Part shown: piece by piece, positions 8,406-17,795 of the stretch
Numbering within the stretch: position 1 is the first letter of the stretch
Layout of the letters: the number at the start of each line of letters is the position of its first letter
Program-made: the position numbers and the translations under genes
Source: Bacillus sp. FJAT-25509
GTDB taxonomy: Bacteria; Bacillota; Bacilli; Bacillales; Bacillaceae_G
DNA length: 64,000 bases
Reading direction: 5' to 3'
Assembly (NCBI RefSeq): GCF_001420605.1
Contig: NZ_LJIZ01000013.1
Span: 157,956 to 221,955, forward strand
Notes under the pieces: generated by a model
Database searches by the model: none
Seen by the model: only the letters and a program-made list of their open reading frames with translations
Told to the model about the DNA's origin: nothing

Positions 8406-9024
8406 TTTAAATATAGTAACAACGACGTATAAGAATAGCAAAATATCAGAGGAATACCGAACGGTTCGTACTAACTTTCTTACTTCCATAGAGTTACAAG
8501 AAAATAAGGCTATAATTGTAACTTCTCCGAATCAGGGGGAAGGCAAGTCGACAACAGTTGCGAACTTTGCAATATCATTAGCGCAATTAGGAAAGAAGGT
8601 TCTTTTAATAGATGCAAATCTTAGAAGACCAACATTACATATATCTTTTAATACAAGTAATTTTGTAGGGTTAAGTAATATTCTATTAGGCAAAACAGAC
8701 CTTGAAGAAGTCATTGTAAAAACAGAAGTTAATGGTTTGAATTTATTGCCATGCGGTCCAGTTCCATATAGTCCAGCCGATTTATTAGGATTAGAAACAT
8801 TGAAAGACTTAATTAATAAGGTGACCGAAGAATATGATGTGGTCCTAATAGATACCCCACCTGCACTTGAATTTGCAGATACAAAAATTATAGCTAGTAA
8901 TTGCGATGGACTAATACTAGTTGCCCATTGGGGTAAAACGAAAAATAAAGAAATAGCATTTGCTCAAAAAAAATTATCAAACAGTATAAAAATATTAGGT
9001 GTAGTAATGAATGAAAAAAAATAA
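8368..9024 (+). CDS. epsB: Bacterial tyrosine kinase of exopolysaccharide synthesis
   Basis: A 218-residue BY-kinase. Walker A is G-E-G-K-S-T-T (residues about 49-55), Walker A' L-L-I-D-A-N-L-R-R-P (about 72-81), and Walker B V-V-L-I-D-T-P-P. The family autophosphorylates with its modulator and controls Wzy-dependent polymer assembly. GGGGAG six bases upstream supports ATG 8368; longer starts lie deeper inside epsA. The oddity is the C-terminus: it ends V-V-M-N-E-K-K without the Tyr cluster normally autophosphorylated, so signalling may differ. Confidence 0.9.
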   Translation: MGIVNRKLSHLTNLNIVTTTYKNSKISEEYRTVRTNFLTSIELQENKAIIVTSPNQGEGKSTTVANFAISLAQLGKKVLLIDANLRRPTLHISFNTSNFVGLSNILLGKTDLEEVIVKTEVNGLNLLPCGPVPYSPADLLGLETLKDLINKVTEEYDVVLIDTPPALEFADTKIIASNCDGLILVAHWGKTKNKEIAFAQKKLSNSIKILGVVMNEKK

Positions 9025-9063
9025 TGAGAATTAAGAGTTAGTAGTTAATTAATATAGTATGGT

Positions 9064-9079
9064 GTTCGTTATAGTGAAC
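9064..9079 (+). promoter_or_regulatory. SinR-type operator 3 (between epsB and the EAR RNA)
   Basis: GTTCGTTATAGTGAAC, an imperfect palindrome with exact GTTC and GAAC ends. A weak promoter-like pair (TTAAGA 9031, TATAGT 9053) lies just upstream, so it may control an internal start that includes the EAR RNA. Confidence 0.6.
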
Positions 9080-9094
9080 AGGACTTAACAAACA

Positions 9095-9222
9095 AAAGCT
9101 TGTAGGTGATGTCTTCTAACCTTTATCAACGAAGGCACTCGGTTATGCTGTGGGTTGAATAAACCTTAGACGCAAGTCGTCGAAAGTGTAGTGTGAGGAC
9201 AGGTTAGATGCCTACTTTTTTA
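9095..9222 (+). ncRNA. epsC/EAR-type antitermination RNA
   Basis: A GC-richer, structured island in the 396-base gap between epsB and epsC, exactly where the B. subtilis EAR (eps-associated RNA, epsC motif) lies. Nested pairings are visible: GTAGG 9102-9106 with CCTAC 9211-9215, and CTAACCT 9116-9122 with AGGTTAG 9201-9207. An inner hairpin GGTT-GAATA-AACC also occurs, and GTCTTC 9111-9116 can pair with GAGGAC 9195-9200 as a possible pseudoknot. A T-run follows. EAR promotes processive read-through of terminators in the eps operon. Identification rests on position, structure and remembered motif, not on a covariance search. The remaining bases to 9420 show no gene. Confidence 0.72.
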
Positions 9223-9420
9223 ATATCTTTAGCTATGTTGTTTTTCATAAACAGTATAGTTAAGGAATTTAAATTTTGACTCTGATAGATATTTATTTAC
9301 TAAAAATGAAGTCATATAAAAAGTATAGAATTTAGCAATTCAACGTTTTTTATAGTAGTTACATCAAATACATAAGTTGTACTTAGCTGACAAAAGGATA
9401 GAAGGGAAGGAAATGGCGTT

Positions 9421-11244
9421 ATGACTTATAGACAGAGAGTTTCTTTTATTATTTTTGTAGATTCTTTTATTGTATTAACAACTGTTTTCTTTAGTCGGTT
9501 TTTAGTAAACGCGACGATTGATGTTATTACACTTCCAATCGTCATTAGTTCCATTACATTATTGGCAAGCCATCATTTCTTTTCCTTTTTATTCAAGCTG
9601 TATAAGAAGGCGTGGGAGTACGCAAGTATAGGAGAATTAATTATTATTACAAAATCGATAACCTATTCAATCGTTTGTACCGCAATAGTGCAAGCAATCC
9701 TGGTTAAAGATACGTATTTTCGCCTTTTATTTGTAACTTGGTTTTTACATATTTTATTAATTGGTGGAGCGCGTTTGTTTTGGAGAGTTTATCGAGATTT
9801 ATCATATAAGAAGGCTGAAAATAAAAAACGCACGCTTATTATTGGGGCCGGTGCAGCTGGAACAATGGTCGCAAAACAGTTAATAAAACATTCGGATTCA
9901 GAATTACTACCTGTAGCATTTATAGATGATAGTTTAAAAAAACAAAATCTACATATTTTAGGTATTCCAGTTGTAGGCGGAGTTAACAAAATTGAATCTT
10001 TTGTAAAAGAATTAAACATAGACAATATCATAATTGCTATTCCTTCCCTCCATAGAAAAGAATTAAATAAGATTTTCCAGGAGTGTACTAAAACTAAAGC
10101 TAAAACACAAATTTTACCTATGTTAGAAGATTTGGTGACTGGGAAAGTATCCGTCAATCAATTCCGTGAAGTAGAGGTTGATGACCTTTTAGGGCGAGAA
10201 GCAATAATTTTAGATATTGAGAGAATTTCAAGTTCAATAACAAATAATGTTGTGTTAGTAACCGGAGCTGGTGGTTCAATTGGATCTGAAATATGTCGCC
10301 AAGTTTCAAGATTCAAACCTAAAACGTTAGTACTGTTAGGACACGGTGAAAATAGTATTTATAATATTGAAATGGAATTGAAAGAGCAATTTGGAACAGA
10401 CCAGATAGATTTTGTTACAGAAATTGCGGATTTACAAGATGAAGCTAAAATGAAATTAGTGATGAAGAAATACAGTCCGAATGTGGTATATCATACTGCT
10501 GCACATAAACATGTACCTTTAATGGAGCGAAATCCTGAAGAAGCAGTTAAAAACAACATTATCGGAACTGTAAATGTTGCAAATGCGGCAAATCTATTCG
10601 GAGTTGAAACCTTTGTTATGATTTCGACTGACAAGGCAGTAAACCCAACAAGTGTGATGGGTGCATCGAAAAGACTTGCGGAAATGATGGTTCAAAATAT
10701 GAATAAAAATAGTATGACAAAATTTGTTGCAGTACGTTTTGGTAATGTATTAGGCAGCCGAGGAAGTGTCATTCCCCTTTTCAAAAAACAAATTGAAAAA
10801 GGGGGGCCCGTTACTGTAACTCATCCAGAAATGGTTAGATATTTCATGACGATTCCCGAAGCTTCAAGGCTGGTGATCCAAGCTGGGGCATTAGCGGAAG
10901 GTGGAGAAATATTTGTTCTCGACATGGGTGAGCCAGTAAAAATTGTGGACCTTGCTAAAAATTTAATTAAGCTTTCAGGAAACACAGTAGAAGAAATCGG
11001 AATAGAATTTACAGGAATCAGACCTGGGGAAAAACTGTTTGAAGAACTTTTAAATGAAGAAGAAATTTACGAAAAGCAGGTACATCCTAAAATTTATATC
11101 GGTAAAACATCGAATCTATTAATCGATGAGATTAATGAAATAATGTTAACTTATCCTACATATGAAAAAGAGTTTTTAAGAGATAAATTGTTACAAATTG
11201 CAAATAATCGAATGGAGCCAAAGGAATTGGTTCCAATTTCTTAG
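9421..11244 (+). CDS. epsC: Membrane UDP-sugar 4,6-dehydratase (FlaA1/PglF-like)
   Basis: A 607-residue protein with four N-terminal TM helices (to about residue 125), a first nucleotide-binding fold with G-A-G-A-A-G (about 142), and an SDR catalytic domain from about 278 with V-T-G-A-G-G-S-I-G-S. The active-site segment S-T-D-K-A-V-N-P (about 401) and M-x3-K (about 413-417) has Met where most SDRs have Tyr, as is normal for this membrane subgroup. It makes UDP-4-keto-6-deoxy-HexNAc from UDP-GlcNAc, feeding the EpsN/EpsM branch to an amino sugar. The length matches B. subtilis EpsC (about 598). GAAGGAAA precedes the ATG. Confidence 0.94.
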   Translation: MTYRQRVSFIIFVDSFIVLTTVFFSRFLVNATIDVITLPIVISSITLLASHHFFSFLFKLYKKAWEYASIGELIIITKSITYSIVCTAIVQAILVKDTYFRLLFVTWFLHILLIGGARLFWRVYRDLSYKKAENKKRTLIIGAGAAGTMVAKQLIKHSDSELLPVAFIDDSLKKQNLHILGIPVVGGVNKIESFVKELNIDNIIIAIPSLHRKELNKIFQECTKTKAKTQILPMLEDLVTGKVSVNQFREVEVDDLLGREAIILDIERISSSITNNVVLVTGAGGSIGSEICRQVSRFKPKTLVLLGHGENSIYNIEMELKEQFGTDQIDFVTEIADLQDEAKMKLVMKKYSPNVVYHTAAHKHVPLMERNPEEAVKNNIIGTVNVANAANLFGVETFVMISTDKAVNPTSVMGASKRLAEMMVQNMNKNSMTKFVAVRFGNVLGSRGSVIPLFKKQIEKGGPVTVTHPEMVRYFMTIPEASRLVIQAGALAEGGEIFVLDMGEPVKIVDLAKNLIKLSGNTVEEIGIEFTGIRPGEKLFEELLNEEEIYEKQVHPKIYIGKTSNLLIDEINEIMLTYPTYEKEFLRDKLLQIANNRMEPKELVPIS

Positions 11245-11248
11245 TTAA

Positions 11249-12370
11249 GTGAAACGGGGGATCATTATTAAAATCCTATATATTACAACTTTAAGTAGAA
11301 CGATTAATGCATTTTTAGTACCACATATCGAAAAGCTTATAAATGATGGTAGCACTGTCGATTGTGCTTGTTCGATTGATCTAGCAGTTAATCAGAAGCT
11401 TAAGAACATGGGAGTTAAGTTTTTTGACATACCTTTTAAAAGAAATCCGTTTCATCCTATAAATATTAAAGCTTTAATGGAGCTTATTAAAATTCAGGAG
11501 GAGTTTGACTATGATATTGTTCATGTACATACTCCAATAGCTGCATTATATGGAAGACTTTTAAAAGTAAAATTTCCTAATCTAAAAACAATTTATACTG
11601 TACATGGTTTCCACTTTTATAAAGGGGCCCCAATTTTTAATTGGGGTCTTTACTATCCTATCGAAAGGATTATGGGGAATTTCACTGATAAGATGATCAC
11701 GATGAACTCGGAAGATTATGAAAGAGCTCAAAAATTTAAGGTGAAGGAAACATATAAGTTAAATGGAGTAGGTCTTGATTTAGATTTGTACAATCCTGAT
11801 TTAGTAGAAAAGAATGAAATTAGAAGCAGATTAAATTTAGATAAAGATGATTTTGTAGTTCTTATGATTGCTGAAATTAATCAAAATAAAAATCACAAAC
11901 AAGTCATTAATGCGATTGAGATTCTTAAAAATAAAGGGATTAATATTAAATTAATTTGTGCAGGAGATGGACCATTACTTTTAAATTTAGAGAAAGATAT
12001 CGCTGAAAGAGGATTAAAAGAAAATATTCAATTGCTGGGTTTTAGAAATGATATTAATGAACTTATTGTGGCGTGTGATATAGGTATCCTTACATCAATT
12101 AGGGAAGGGCTCCCAAGAAATATTATGGAATTAATGGCTTGTAAAAAGCCAGTCATTGGAACAAATATTCGTGGGGTGAGGGACTTAGTAATCGATTCAG
12201 TAAATGGATTTTTAGTTAACGTTAATGATTCTGATGAAACTGCAAAAAGAATTGAAGTTTTGTTTAATAAAAGGGACCTTTTAAACGATATGGGCTCTAA
12301 TGCGTATCAGTTTATCTTAGATTATCATGTGGAGCATGTTATAGAAGATCTTCTCGAAGTTTATGGGTAA
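11249..12370 (+). CDS. epsD: GT4-family glycosyltransferase
   Basis: A protein of about 370 residues with a GT-B fold. The N-terminal Rossmann half has V-H-V-H-T-P (about 96) and T-V-H-G-F-H. The C-terminal half has the donor site with G-D-G-P-L-L (about 236), S-I-R-E-G-L-P-R-N (about 283-291) and E-L-M-A-C-K-K-P-V. It adds a sugar to the lipid-linked repeat unit on the cytoplasmic face. The start is odd: GTG 11249 has no ribosome site, while GGGGG at 11256-11260 points to ATT codons at 11264 or 11267, so a rare ATT start is possible. It follows epsC by 4 bases and overlaps the polymerase frame. Confidence 0.9.
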   Translation: MKRGIIIKILYITTLSRTINAFLVPHIEKLINDGSTVDCACSIDLAVNQKLKNMGVKFFDIPFKRNPFHPINIKALMELIKIQEEFDYDIVHVHTPIAALYGRLLKVKFPNLKTIYTVHGFHFYKGAPIFNWGLYYPIERIMGNFTDKMITMNSEDYERAQKFKVKETYKLNGVGLDLDLYNPDLVEKNEIRSRLNLDKDDFVVLMIAEINQNKNHKQVINAIEILKNKGINIKLICAGDGPLLLNLEKDIAERGLKENIQLLGFRNDINELIVACDIGILTSIREGLPRNIMELMACKKPVIGTNIRGVRDLVIDSVNGFLVNVNDSDETAKRIEVLFNKRDLLNDMGSNAYQFILDYHVEHVIEDLLEVYG

Positions 12371-12398
12371 TAAAAAATACGATGTTATAGGTGTTCTT

Positions 12399-13643
12399 AT
12401 GAAAAATACTATAAAGCTGCAAAAAGATATTACCTTTAATGTACAATATATTTTAATTTTAATAATGATCCTATTTTTCGGTTTTACGACACTAAGGATC
12501 GGTATGTTTGGAATTGGTGAAGCAATTTTATTATTTTTTTGCATCACCCAAATAACGAGTCAACGGGACATTTATATATCAACAGAAAAGCATTTATTTA
12601 CGATATTTTGGGTTTATTATATTGGAGTCATTACTATAGGCTATACAGTAAATACATTTTTAGCAATCAATCCACAATTTATAAAATTTGACCTTATGTC
12701 TTATACTGTAATTTTATTTTTATGTTTTACGTTTGAATCGGCTTTTAAGAAAAGTAGTTTTTCAAGTTTATTTAAGTTACTCCGTTTTATTTATTTCGGA
12801 GGGATTTTTGTAATTGGATCTTTGTACTTTATTTATTTAAAAGGAATTTATACCCTATTTGGTTTTCCTTTAACATATGCAGGCTCAAGTATTTTTTCGC
12901 CATTTGCAAATGACTATCATCAGTTTGCTTACTTTGTAGCTCCTTTACCGTTTATTGGATTATATATGATTGGCAAAGAGCGTAATCTTTTTTATAAGAT
13001 TGTAGTATTACTAGGAATAGTTTTATGTATAAAAATCGGGATGGCAACAACATCTTCTACATTAGAATCATCTTGGGTTATTACAACATTATTGTTTTGC
13101 GTATTGAAGGTTTTGGAAGTTTTAAAAGGACTAAATAAATCTAGGAGTATTATTATCGCATTCTTTTGTTTCGTCATTTTAATGTTAATCATTAATTATG
13201 AAAGCATAATCTTGTTTATTAATGATTTCTTTAAAGGAGATTCAAATGGCGAGAATAGGCTGACCATATGGAGTAATGCTATAAAAGCTTGGAAGCACTC
13301 TCCGATTTTTGGATTAGGGCCTGGAGCATTTAGTGGGCAAGAGGTATTCTTTGGCTATGAAGCGCATAATACTTTTCTTCAAATATTAACACAAGGAGGT
13401 ATTATGGGAGGGATTGCTTATATCGTTTTAGTAAAAAAGTTAACTAAAATGGCATCCGTAAATATTTATATTTTGTGTGCAGTAGTATCGTTACTTGCTT
13501 ATGGATTAGGTATAAATGATTTACGAAGAACGGTTTTATGGTTTTACTTTATCTTGTTTTATTTTCTAAGTTTAAAAAGTAAGGGAGGTAAAAGTCATGA
13601 AGCCACCGTTATTAACCATAATTGTACCGGTATACAACGCTGA
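12399..13643 (+). CDS. epsG: O-antigen/EPS polymerase (Wzy-like)
   Basis: A 414-residue polytopic membrane protein with about ten TM helices and a large loop carrying the Wzy_C signature: W-S-N-A-I-K-A-W and G-L-G-P-G-A-F, followed by H-N-T-F-L-Q-I-L. It joins repeat units on the outer face. The frame is open from ATG 12363, which overlaps the epsD stop, but AGG at 12389 seven bases before ATG 12399 favours the later start. The 3' end overlaps the next gene by 47 bases, an unusually long overlap. The symbol is by functional analogy to B. subtilis EpsG; sequence kinship is not tested. Confidence 0.82.
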   Translation: MKNTIKLQKDITFNVQYILILIMILFFGFTTLRIGMFGIGEAILLFFCITQITSQRDIYISTEKHLFTIFWVYYIGVITIGYTVNTFLAINPQFIKFDLMSYTVILFLCFTFESAFKKSSFSSLFKLLRFIYFGGIFVIGSLYFIYLKGIYTLFGFPLTYAGSSIFSPFANDYHQFAYFVAPLPFIGLYMIGKERNLFYKIVVLLGIVLCIKIGMATTSSTLESSWVITTLLFCVLKVLEVLKGLNKSRSIIIAFFCFVILMLIINYESIILFINDFFKGDSNGENRLTIWSNAIKAWKHSPIFGLGPGAFSGQEVFFGYEAHNTFLQILTQGGIMGGIAYIVLVKKLTKMASVNIYILCAVVSLLAYGLGINDLRRTVLWFYFILFYFLSLKSKGGKSHEATVINHNCTGIQR

Positions 13644-14616
13644 AAAAACAATTGTTCGTGCAATCAACAGCATTATAAAACAATCGTTTAAGGATTTTGA
13701 GTTAATTCTTATAAATGACGGTTCAAAAGATAATAGTCTACAAAGAATGAACGAAATAGCAATAAGTGATTCGCGTATAACGGTTTATGATATACCAAAT
13801 TCGGGTGCAAGTAATGCGAGGAACTATGGTCTTGAGCATGCAAAAGGAAAATATACTACATTTTTAGATGCTGATGATTACTATATAGAAAATGCATTTG
13901 ATGAAATCTTAAGAGTTCTCGATGAAAAGACCCAACTAATCATATTTGGATACAATGTAGAGTCAGATCAAAAAATTTCTTCAAATAGAACAACAAATAA
14001 AGAATCGCTCCAATTCTCGAATAAGAAGCAATTCAGAAGCTATGTAGTAACGTTAATACAGAATGAACTGATTAATGCTCCATGGAATAAGGTTTATTTA
14101 ACTAGTTATTTAAAAGAAAATAAAATTTTGTTTGATCCAAATCTAAATATTGGTGAAGATTTAAAGTTTAATTTATCCGTAATACGCGATATTAAATATG
14201 TAACTATAATAAACAAGGCCTTAATAAATTATTGTGTAAAAAAAGGTGAAGGGCTTGTATCACGATTTAGAATAAATCGGTTTGATATTCGATATAACAT
14301 TATCAATGAAATAAAGGAATTATTAACTTATTGGGAAATATATTCCGAACATAAACCCATGGTAGACCAAATGTTAATTAGGGATACGATGGGTTATTTT
14401 ATGGACTTTTATAAGACCAGCTGCAAACTCTCTTATAGTGAAAAGCTTGAACGAATTAATGAAGTTATTAATCGAAATGAAATTAAAGAAATAGTGGTCA
14501 AAAATGAGATTAAGGATTTTGCTACAAATCTAATTAAACTAATACTTAGAACAAATAATAGTATGTTTATATTGTTTTCAGCGAAAATTTTTAATACAAG
14601 GCGAGCGATGAGATGA
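13597..14616 (+). CDS. GT2-family glycosyltransferase (1 of 4)
   Basis: A 339-residue GT-A enzyme. The N-terminal domain has I-I-V-P-V-Y-N-A-E (residues 7-15), I-N-D-G-S (about 41-45) and the metal-binding D-A-D-D (about 92-95). The C-terminal half is helical and variable. It transfers a sugar from a nucleotide donor to the growing repeat unit. GGGAGG lies seven bases before ATG 13597, inside the polymerase gene. It overlaps the next gene by 4 bases (ATGA), so they are translationally coupled. Linkage and donor cannot be told. Confidence 0.92.
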   Translation: MKPPLLTIIVPVYNAEKTIVRAINSIIKQSFKDFELILINDGSKDNSLQRMNEIAISDSRITVYDIPNSGASNARNYGLEHAKGKYTTFLDADDYYIENAFDEILRVLDEKTQLIIFGYNVESDQKISSNRTTNKESLQFSNKKQFRSYVVTLIQNELINAPWNKVYLTSYLKENKILFDPNLNIGEDLKFNLSVIRDIKYVTIINKALINYCVKKGEGLVSRFRINRFDIRYNIINEIKELLTYWEIYSEHKPMVDQMLIRDTMGYFMDFYKTSCKLSYSEKLERINEVINRNEIKEIVVKNEIKDFATNLIKLILRTNNSMFILFSAKIFNTRRAMR

Positions 14617-15617
14617 AAATTAGTATTATAGTAGCGGCATATAACGTTGAGCATTATATTGAAAAATGTCTTAAATCGATTATCGAACAAACATATAAAC
14701 ACCTTGAAATCATAGTAGTCAATGATGGTTCAACAGATCGTACACTTGAGGTCATTCAAAGGATATCTGAGACTGATAAAAGAATTGTTATTGTGAACAA
14801 GTCAAATGGGGGTCTTAGCTCTGCTAGGAACGCAGGACTAGATCTAGTCACGGGAAATTATGTAGGCTTTGTTGATGGTGATGATTATGTTGCAACAGAT
14901 ATGTACGAAGGCCTTTTAGAAGAAATGAATAAACATGAGTGCGAGATTGCTATGTGTGCTGTATTAAAGGTTTATAACGATTTTACTGAACAAGATAGTC
15001 TAATGGATCACTTAGTGGTTCTAAAAACGGCAGAAGCTTTGAGTGCTTTAATTGAGGAAAAATATATTAAACATTACGCAGTTAATAAACTGTATAAAGC
15101 TACTCTATTTCATGATATAAGATATCCAGAAGGCAAGCTATACGAAGATATTTTTACAACTTATAAGCTAATTGCTTGTGCGAATCAAGTAGTATACTCC
15201 AATAAAATAGGCTATTACTATATTCAAAGAGAAGGAAGTATTTTAAGGTCAAAATATAACGTAAGAAAATTAGATTGTATTGAAGCCTTTAGTGAATTTA
15301 AAGACTATGTCGATCTAGATTTCCCGGAACTTAGTAGGAAATTATTATGGCGTTTAAATTTGTCAAAAATGAATTCATTAATGGATATGCTAAAGTCTGA
15401 ATCTCTTTATGGAAATTGTGAGTTTAATGAGATTGGATCAAGACTTACAAAAGAGGTAAGGAAAAATAGCTTGTTTTTTATAAGAGGTAATAATATACCA
15501 ACCACATTTAGAATATTAGCTCCGTTTAGTTACGGTGGTTATCCATTTATGAGAATGTTGTTTAAAACTACTATTGTTAAAAATTATGTTCATCAAAGAT
15601 CATTAAAGCTGTTATAG
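14613..15617 (+). CDS. GT2-family glycosyltransferase (2 of 4)
   Basis: A 334-residue GT-A enzyme with S-I-I-V-A-A-Y-N-V-E, V-N-D-G-S-T (about 35-40) and the metal motif D-G-D-D (about 88-91). The region N-K-L-Y-K-A plus E-D-I-F-T-T in the second half is typical of EpsJ/CpsI-like enzymes. It starts inside the stop of the previous gene, so the two are coupled. The role is repeat-unit assembly on undecaprenyl diphosphate; donor unknown. Confidence 0.92.
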   Translation: MKISIIVAAYNVEHYIEKCLKSIIEQTYKHLEIIVVNDGSTDRTLEVIQRISETDKRIVIVNKSNGGLSSARNAGLDLVTGNYVGFVDGDDYVATDMYEGLLEEMNKHECEIAMCAVLKVYNDFTEQDSLMDHLVVLKTAEALSALIEEKYIKHYAVNKLYKATLFHDIRYPEGKLYEDIFTTYKLIACANQVVYSNKIGYYYIQREGSILRSKYNVRKLDCIEAFSEFKDYVDLDFPELSRKLLWRLNLSKMNSLMDMLKSESLYGNCEFNEIGSRLTKEVRKNSLFFIRGNNIPTTFRILAPFSYGGYPFMRMLFKTTIVKNYVHQRSLKLL

Positions 15618-15631
15618 GAGCGAGACTTTTT

Positions 15632-16744
15632 ATGAAAAAAGTATTATTTGTAGTGGATAAGATGGTCTTAGGAGGAGCTGAGAAAGTATTAGTAGATATT
15701 ATAAAAAATCTACCAAAAGATAAATATGAAATAACCATTTTTACACTATTTGATGGGGGTGAACTGAGTAACCAAATACATAATAGTGTAAAAAGAATTA
15801 GTTGGTTTAATAGACAATATAAAGGAATTTACAGGATCATCAAGTATATGAACCCTAAAAAAATATATACGGACAATATTAAAGAAGAATATGATATCGA
15901 AATCTCCTTTAAAACGGGTATGCCAGAGAAGATAGTAGCTGCTTCACCTAATAACAAATCATTAAAAATAGCTTGGATACACGGCGATATGACTTATCAA
16001 AATTATGGACTTGAAAGTCATAGATCAAAGAAGAAACAGTTAGATTGTTATTCAAAGTTTGATCGCATAGCGTTTGTATCGGAAAATTGTATCGAAGGAT
16101 TTAGGGAAGTTGTCGGAGATTTTAATAAATTTAGAGTTATATATAATGGTGTAGATCTAGCTAAAGTAAGACTGTTATCCAATGAGCAAAAAGAGATTGA
16201 CTATTCTCCCGACAAAGTTATTTTTTCTAGTATTTCTAGACTTAATTATGAAAAAGGTATTGATCGTTTAATTCTTGCTGTTGAAAAACTTGTTATTGAA
16301 AAAATATTAGACTTCCACATTTATATTGTTGGTGGTGGAATCTTAAAAAATAATCTTCAGGATATGATTAATGAAAGAAGCTTAAATGACTATATTACGC
16401 TTCTTGGCCCAAAAGGTAACCCATTTAAGTACATAAATGGAAGTGATGCATTTATATTATCGTCAAGAAGTGAAGCACTATGTATTTCTGTGATTGAGTC
16501 GATGGCATTAGAACTTCCGGTTATAGCTACGAATTGTGGTGGAGTTACTGAAATAATTGGAGATTCCGAGTTTGGTATGTTGGTAGAGAATAGCCAAGAG
16601 GGCATTTATGATGGACTTAGGCAGTTTATTCAAAAGAAACGATTACTTAAAGAAACTTATACTAAAAAAAGTTCGGAAAGAAGCAAAGATTTTAGTTTGG
16701 ATTCCATGATTTCTAAAATTGAGGTGTTATTTGAAAATGCCTAA
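15632..16744 (+). CDS. GT4-family glycosyltransferase (EpsF-like)
   Basis: A 370-residue GT-B enzyme. The start K-M-V-L-G-G-A-E-K (residues 10-18) is the common acceptor-side loop of GT4 enzymes. I-Y-N-G-V-D (about 170), I-V-G-G-G (about 233) and S-S-R-S-E-A-L (about 280) followed by E-S-M-A-L-E-L-P-V form the donor site. It lies 14 bases after the previous gene, with AGGAG upstream. In B. subtilis EpsF holds a comparable position. It acts in the cytoplasm at the membrane. Confidence 0.91.
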   Translation: MKKVLFVVDKMVLGGAEKVLVDIIKNLPKDKYEITIFTLFDGGELSNQIHNSVKRISWFNRQYKGIYRIIKYMNPKKIYTDNIKEEYDIEISFKTGMPEKIVAASPNNKSLKIAWIHGDMTYQNYGLESHRSKKKQLDCYSKFDRIAFVSENCIEGFREVVGDFNKFRVIYNGVDLAKVRLLSNEQKEIDYSPDKVIFSSISRLNYEKGIDRLILAVEKLVIEKILDFHIYIVGGGILKNNLQDMINERSLNDYITLLGPKGNPFKYINGSDAFILSSRSEALCISVIESMALELPVIATNCGGVTEIIGDSEFGMLVENSQEGIYDGLRQFIQKKRLLKETYTKKSSERSKDFSLDSMISKIEVLFENA

Positions 16745-17759
16745 TAATCCTATGGTTAGTATCATAATTCCTATTTTTAATTCGGAAAAGTTTCTCAACA
16801 ATACAATAGAGAGCGTTTTGAATCAGACTTATGAAAATTTTGAATTACTATTAATCAATGACGGCTCAACTGATTCAAGTGCTAAAATATGTGGTGCTTT
16901 CGCTAAGATTGATCATAGAATCCAAGTTCTTCACATCTCTAATAATGGACCTGGAAATGCAAGAAATCTTGGTATTTCCTTAGCAAAAGGAAACTATATA
17001 CAATTCGTTGATAGTGATGATTCAATTGAATTAAACATGGTTGAGGAATTAGTTAAATGCATGACGAGTGAGATGGCTGAAGTAGTAGTCTGTGGAATGA
17101 AAAATTTAGACTCGTCAAATCGAGTGACTATTAGTTCCCATCCTACAAAGCTTTCACTGGATAACGAAATAAAAAATGACTTTGTCCATCTTCTTAAATT
17201 AGGGCTGGCTTATTCACCTGTCAATAAGATGTATAGGAAGTCTATTATTGATGAGTATAACATCAAATTTAATGACGAGTTATCAATTGGAGAAGATGCA
17301 TTATTTAATATCAACTATTTTTCGAAATGCAGTAAAGTTTTTATATATGATAAACCGTTATACATTTATCATCAAAGAGAAGGAAGTTTAACGAAAAGGA
17401 TTTTTCATGAAAAAGAAATGGCACAAATTTTGTTATATCAAAAGCTGACGGAATTTTTAGATAATGATTCGACATTCGATACGTTAAGAGAACTAAATGC
17501 GTATTATCTTATGGAATTCAGTTTTATCATCTATCAAAATAGCATTGGAATAAAAAGTATAGGTGATTTTTTTAACAAAGTTAAAGATACTAAAAAGTTT
17601 ATTAATCGCCCAGAATTTAAAGCAGTGACTAAAAATAGTTATTTTTACAGTTCTTTGCAGCGAGTAATGCTATTGCTTTTAAATATGAAGTGTGAGTCTT
17701 TACTCATGTTATTTTTATACTGCCATAACAGATTCAATAAAAAGCCATTACCTTTATAA
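16737..17759 (+). CDS. GT2-family glycosyltransferase (3 of 4)
   Basis: A 340-residue GT-A enzyme with S-I-I-I-P-I-F-N-S-E, I-N-D-G-S-T-D and the metal motif D-S-D-D (about 91-94). The second half carries N-K-M-Y-R-K and G-E-D-A-L-F. The frame is open from a TTG at 16719, but that codon precedes the GAGGTG ribosome site; ATG 16737 about ten bases after it is the likelier start and overlaps the previous stop. Same repeat-unit assembly role; donor unknown. Confidence 0.91.
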   Translation: MPNNPMVSIIIPIFNSEKFLNNTIESVLNQTYENFELLLINDGSTDSSAKICGAFAKIDHRIQVLHISNNGPGNARNLGISLAKGNYIQFVDSDDSIELNMVEELVKCMTSEMAEVVVCGMKNLDSSNRVTISSHPTKLSLDNEIKNDFVHLLKLGLAYSPVNKMYRKSIIDEYNIKFNDELSIGEDALFNINYFSKCSKVFIYDKPLYIYHQREGSLTKRIFHEKEMAQILLYQKLTEFLDNDSTFDTLRELNAYYLMEFSFIIYQNSIGIKSIGDFFNKVKDTKKFINRPEFKAVTKNSYFYSSLQRVMLLLLNMKCESLLMLFLYCHNRFNKKPLPL

Positions 17760-17795
17760 ATCGAGCAAAAAATATAATTGGAGGTAAAAATTTAA

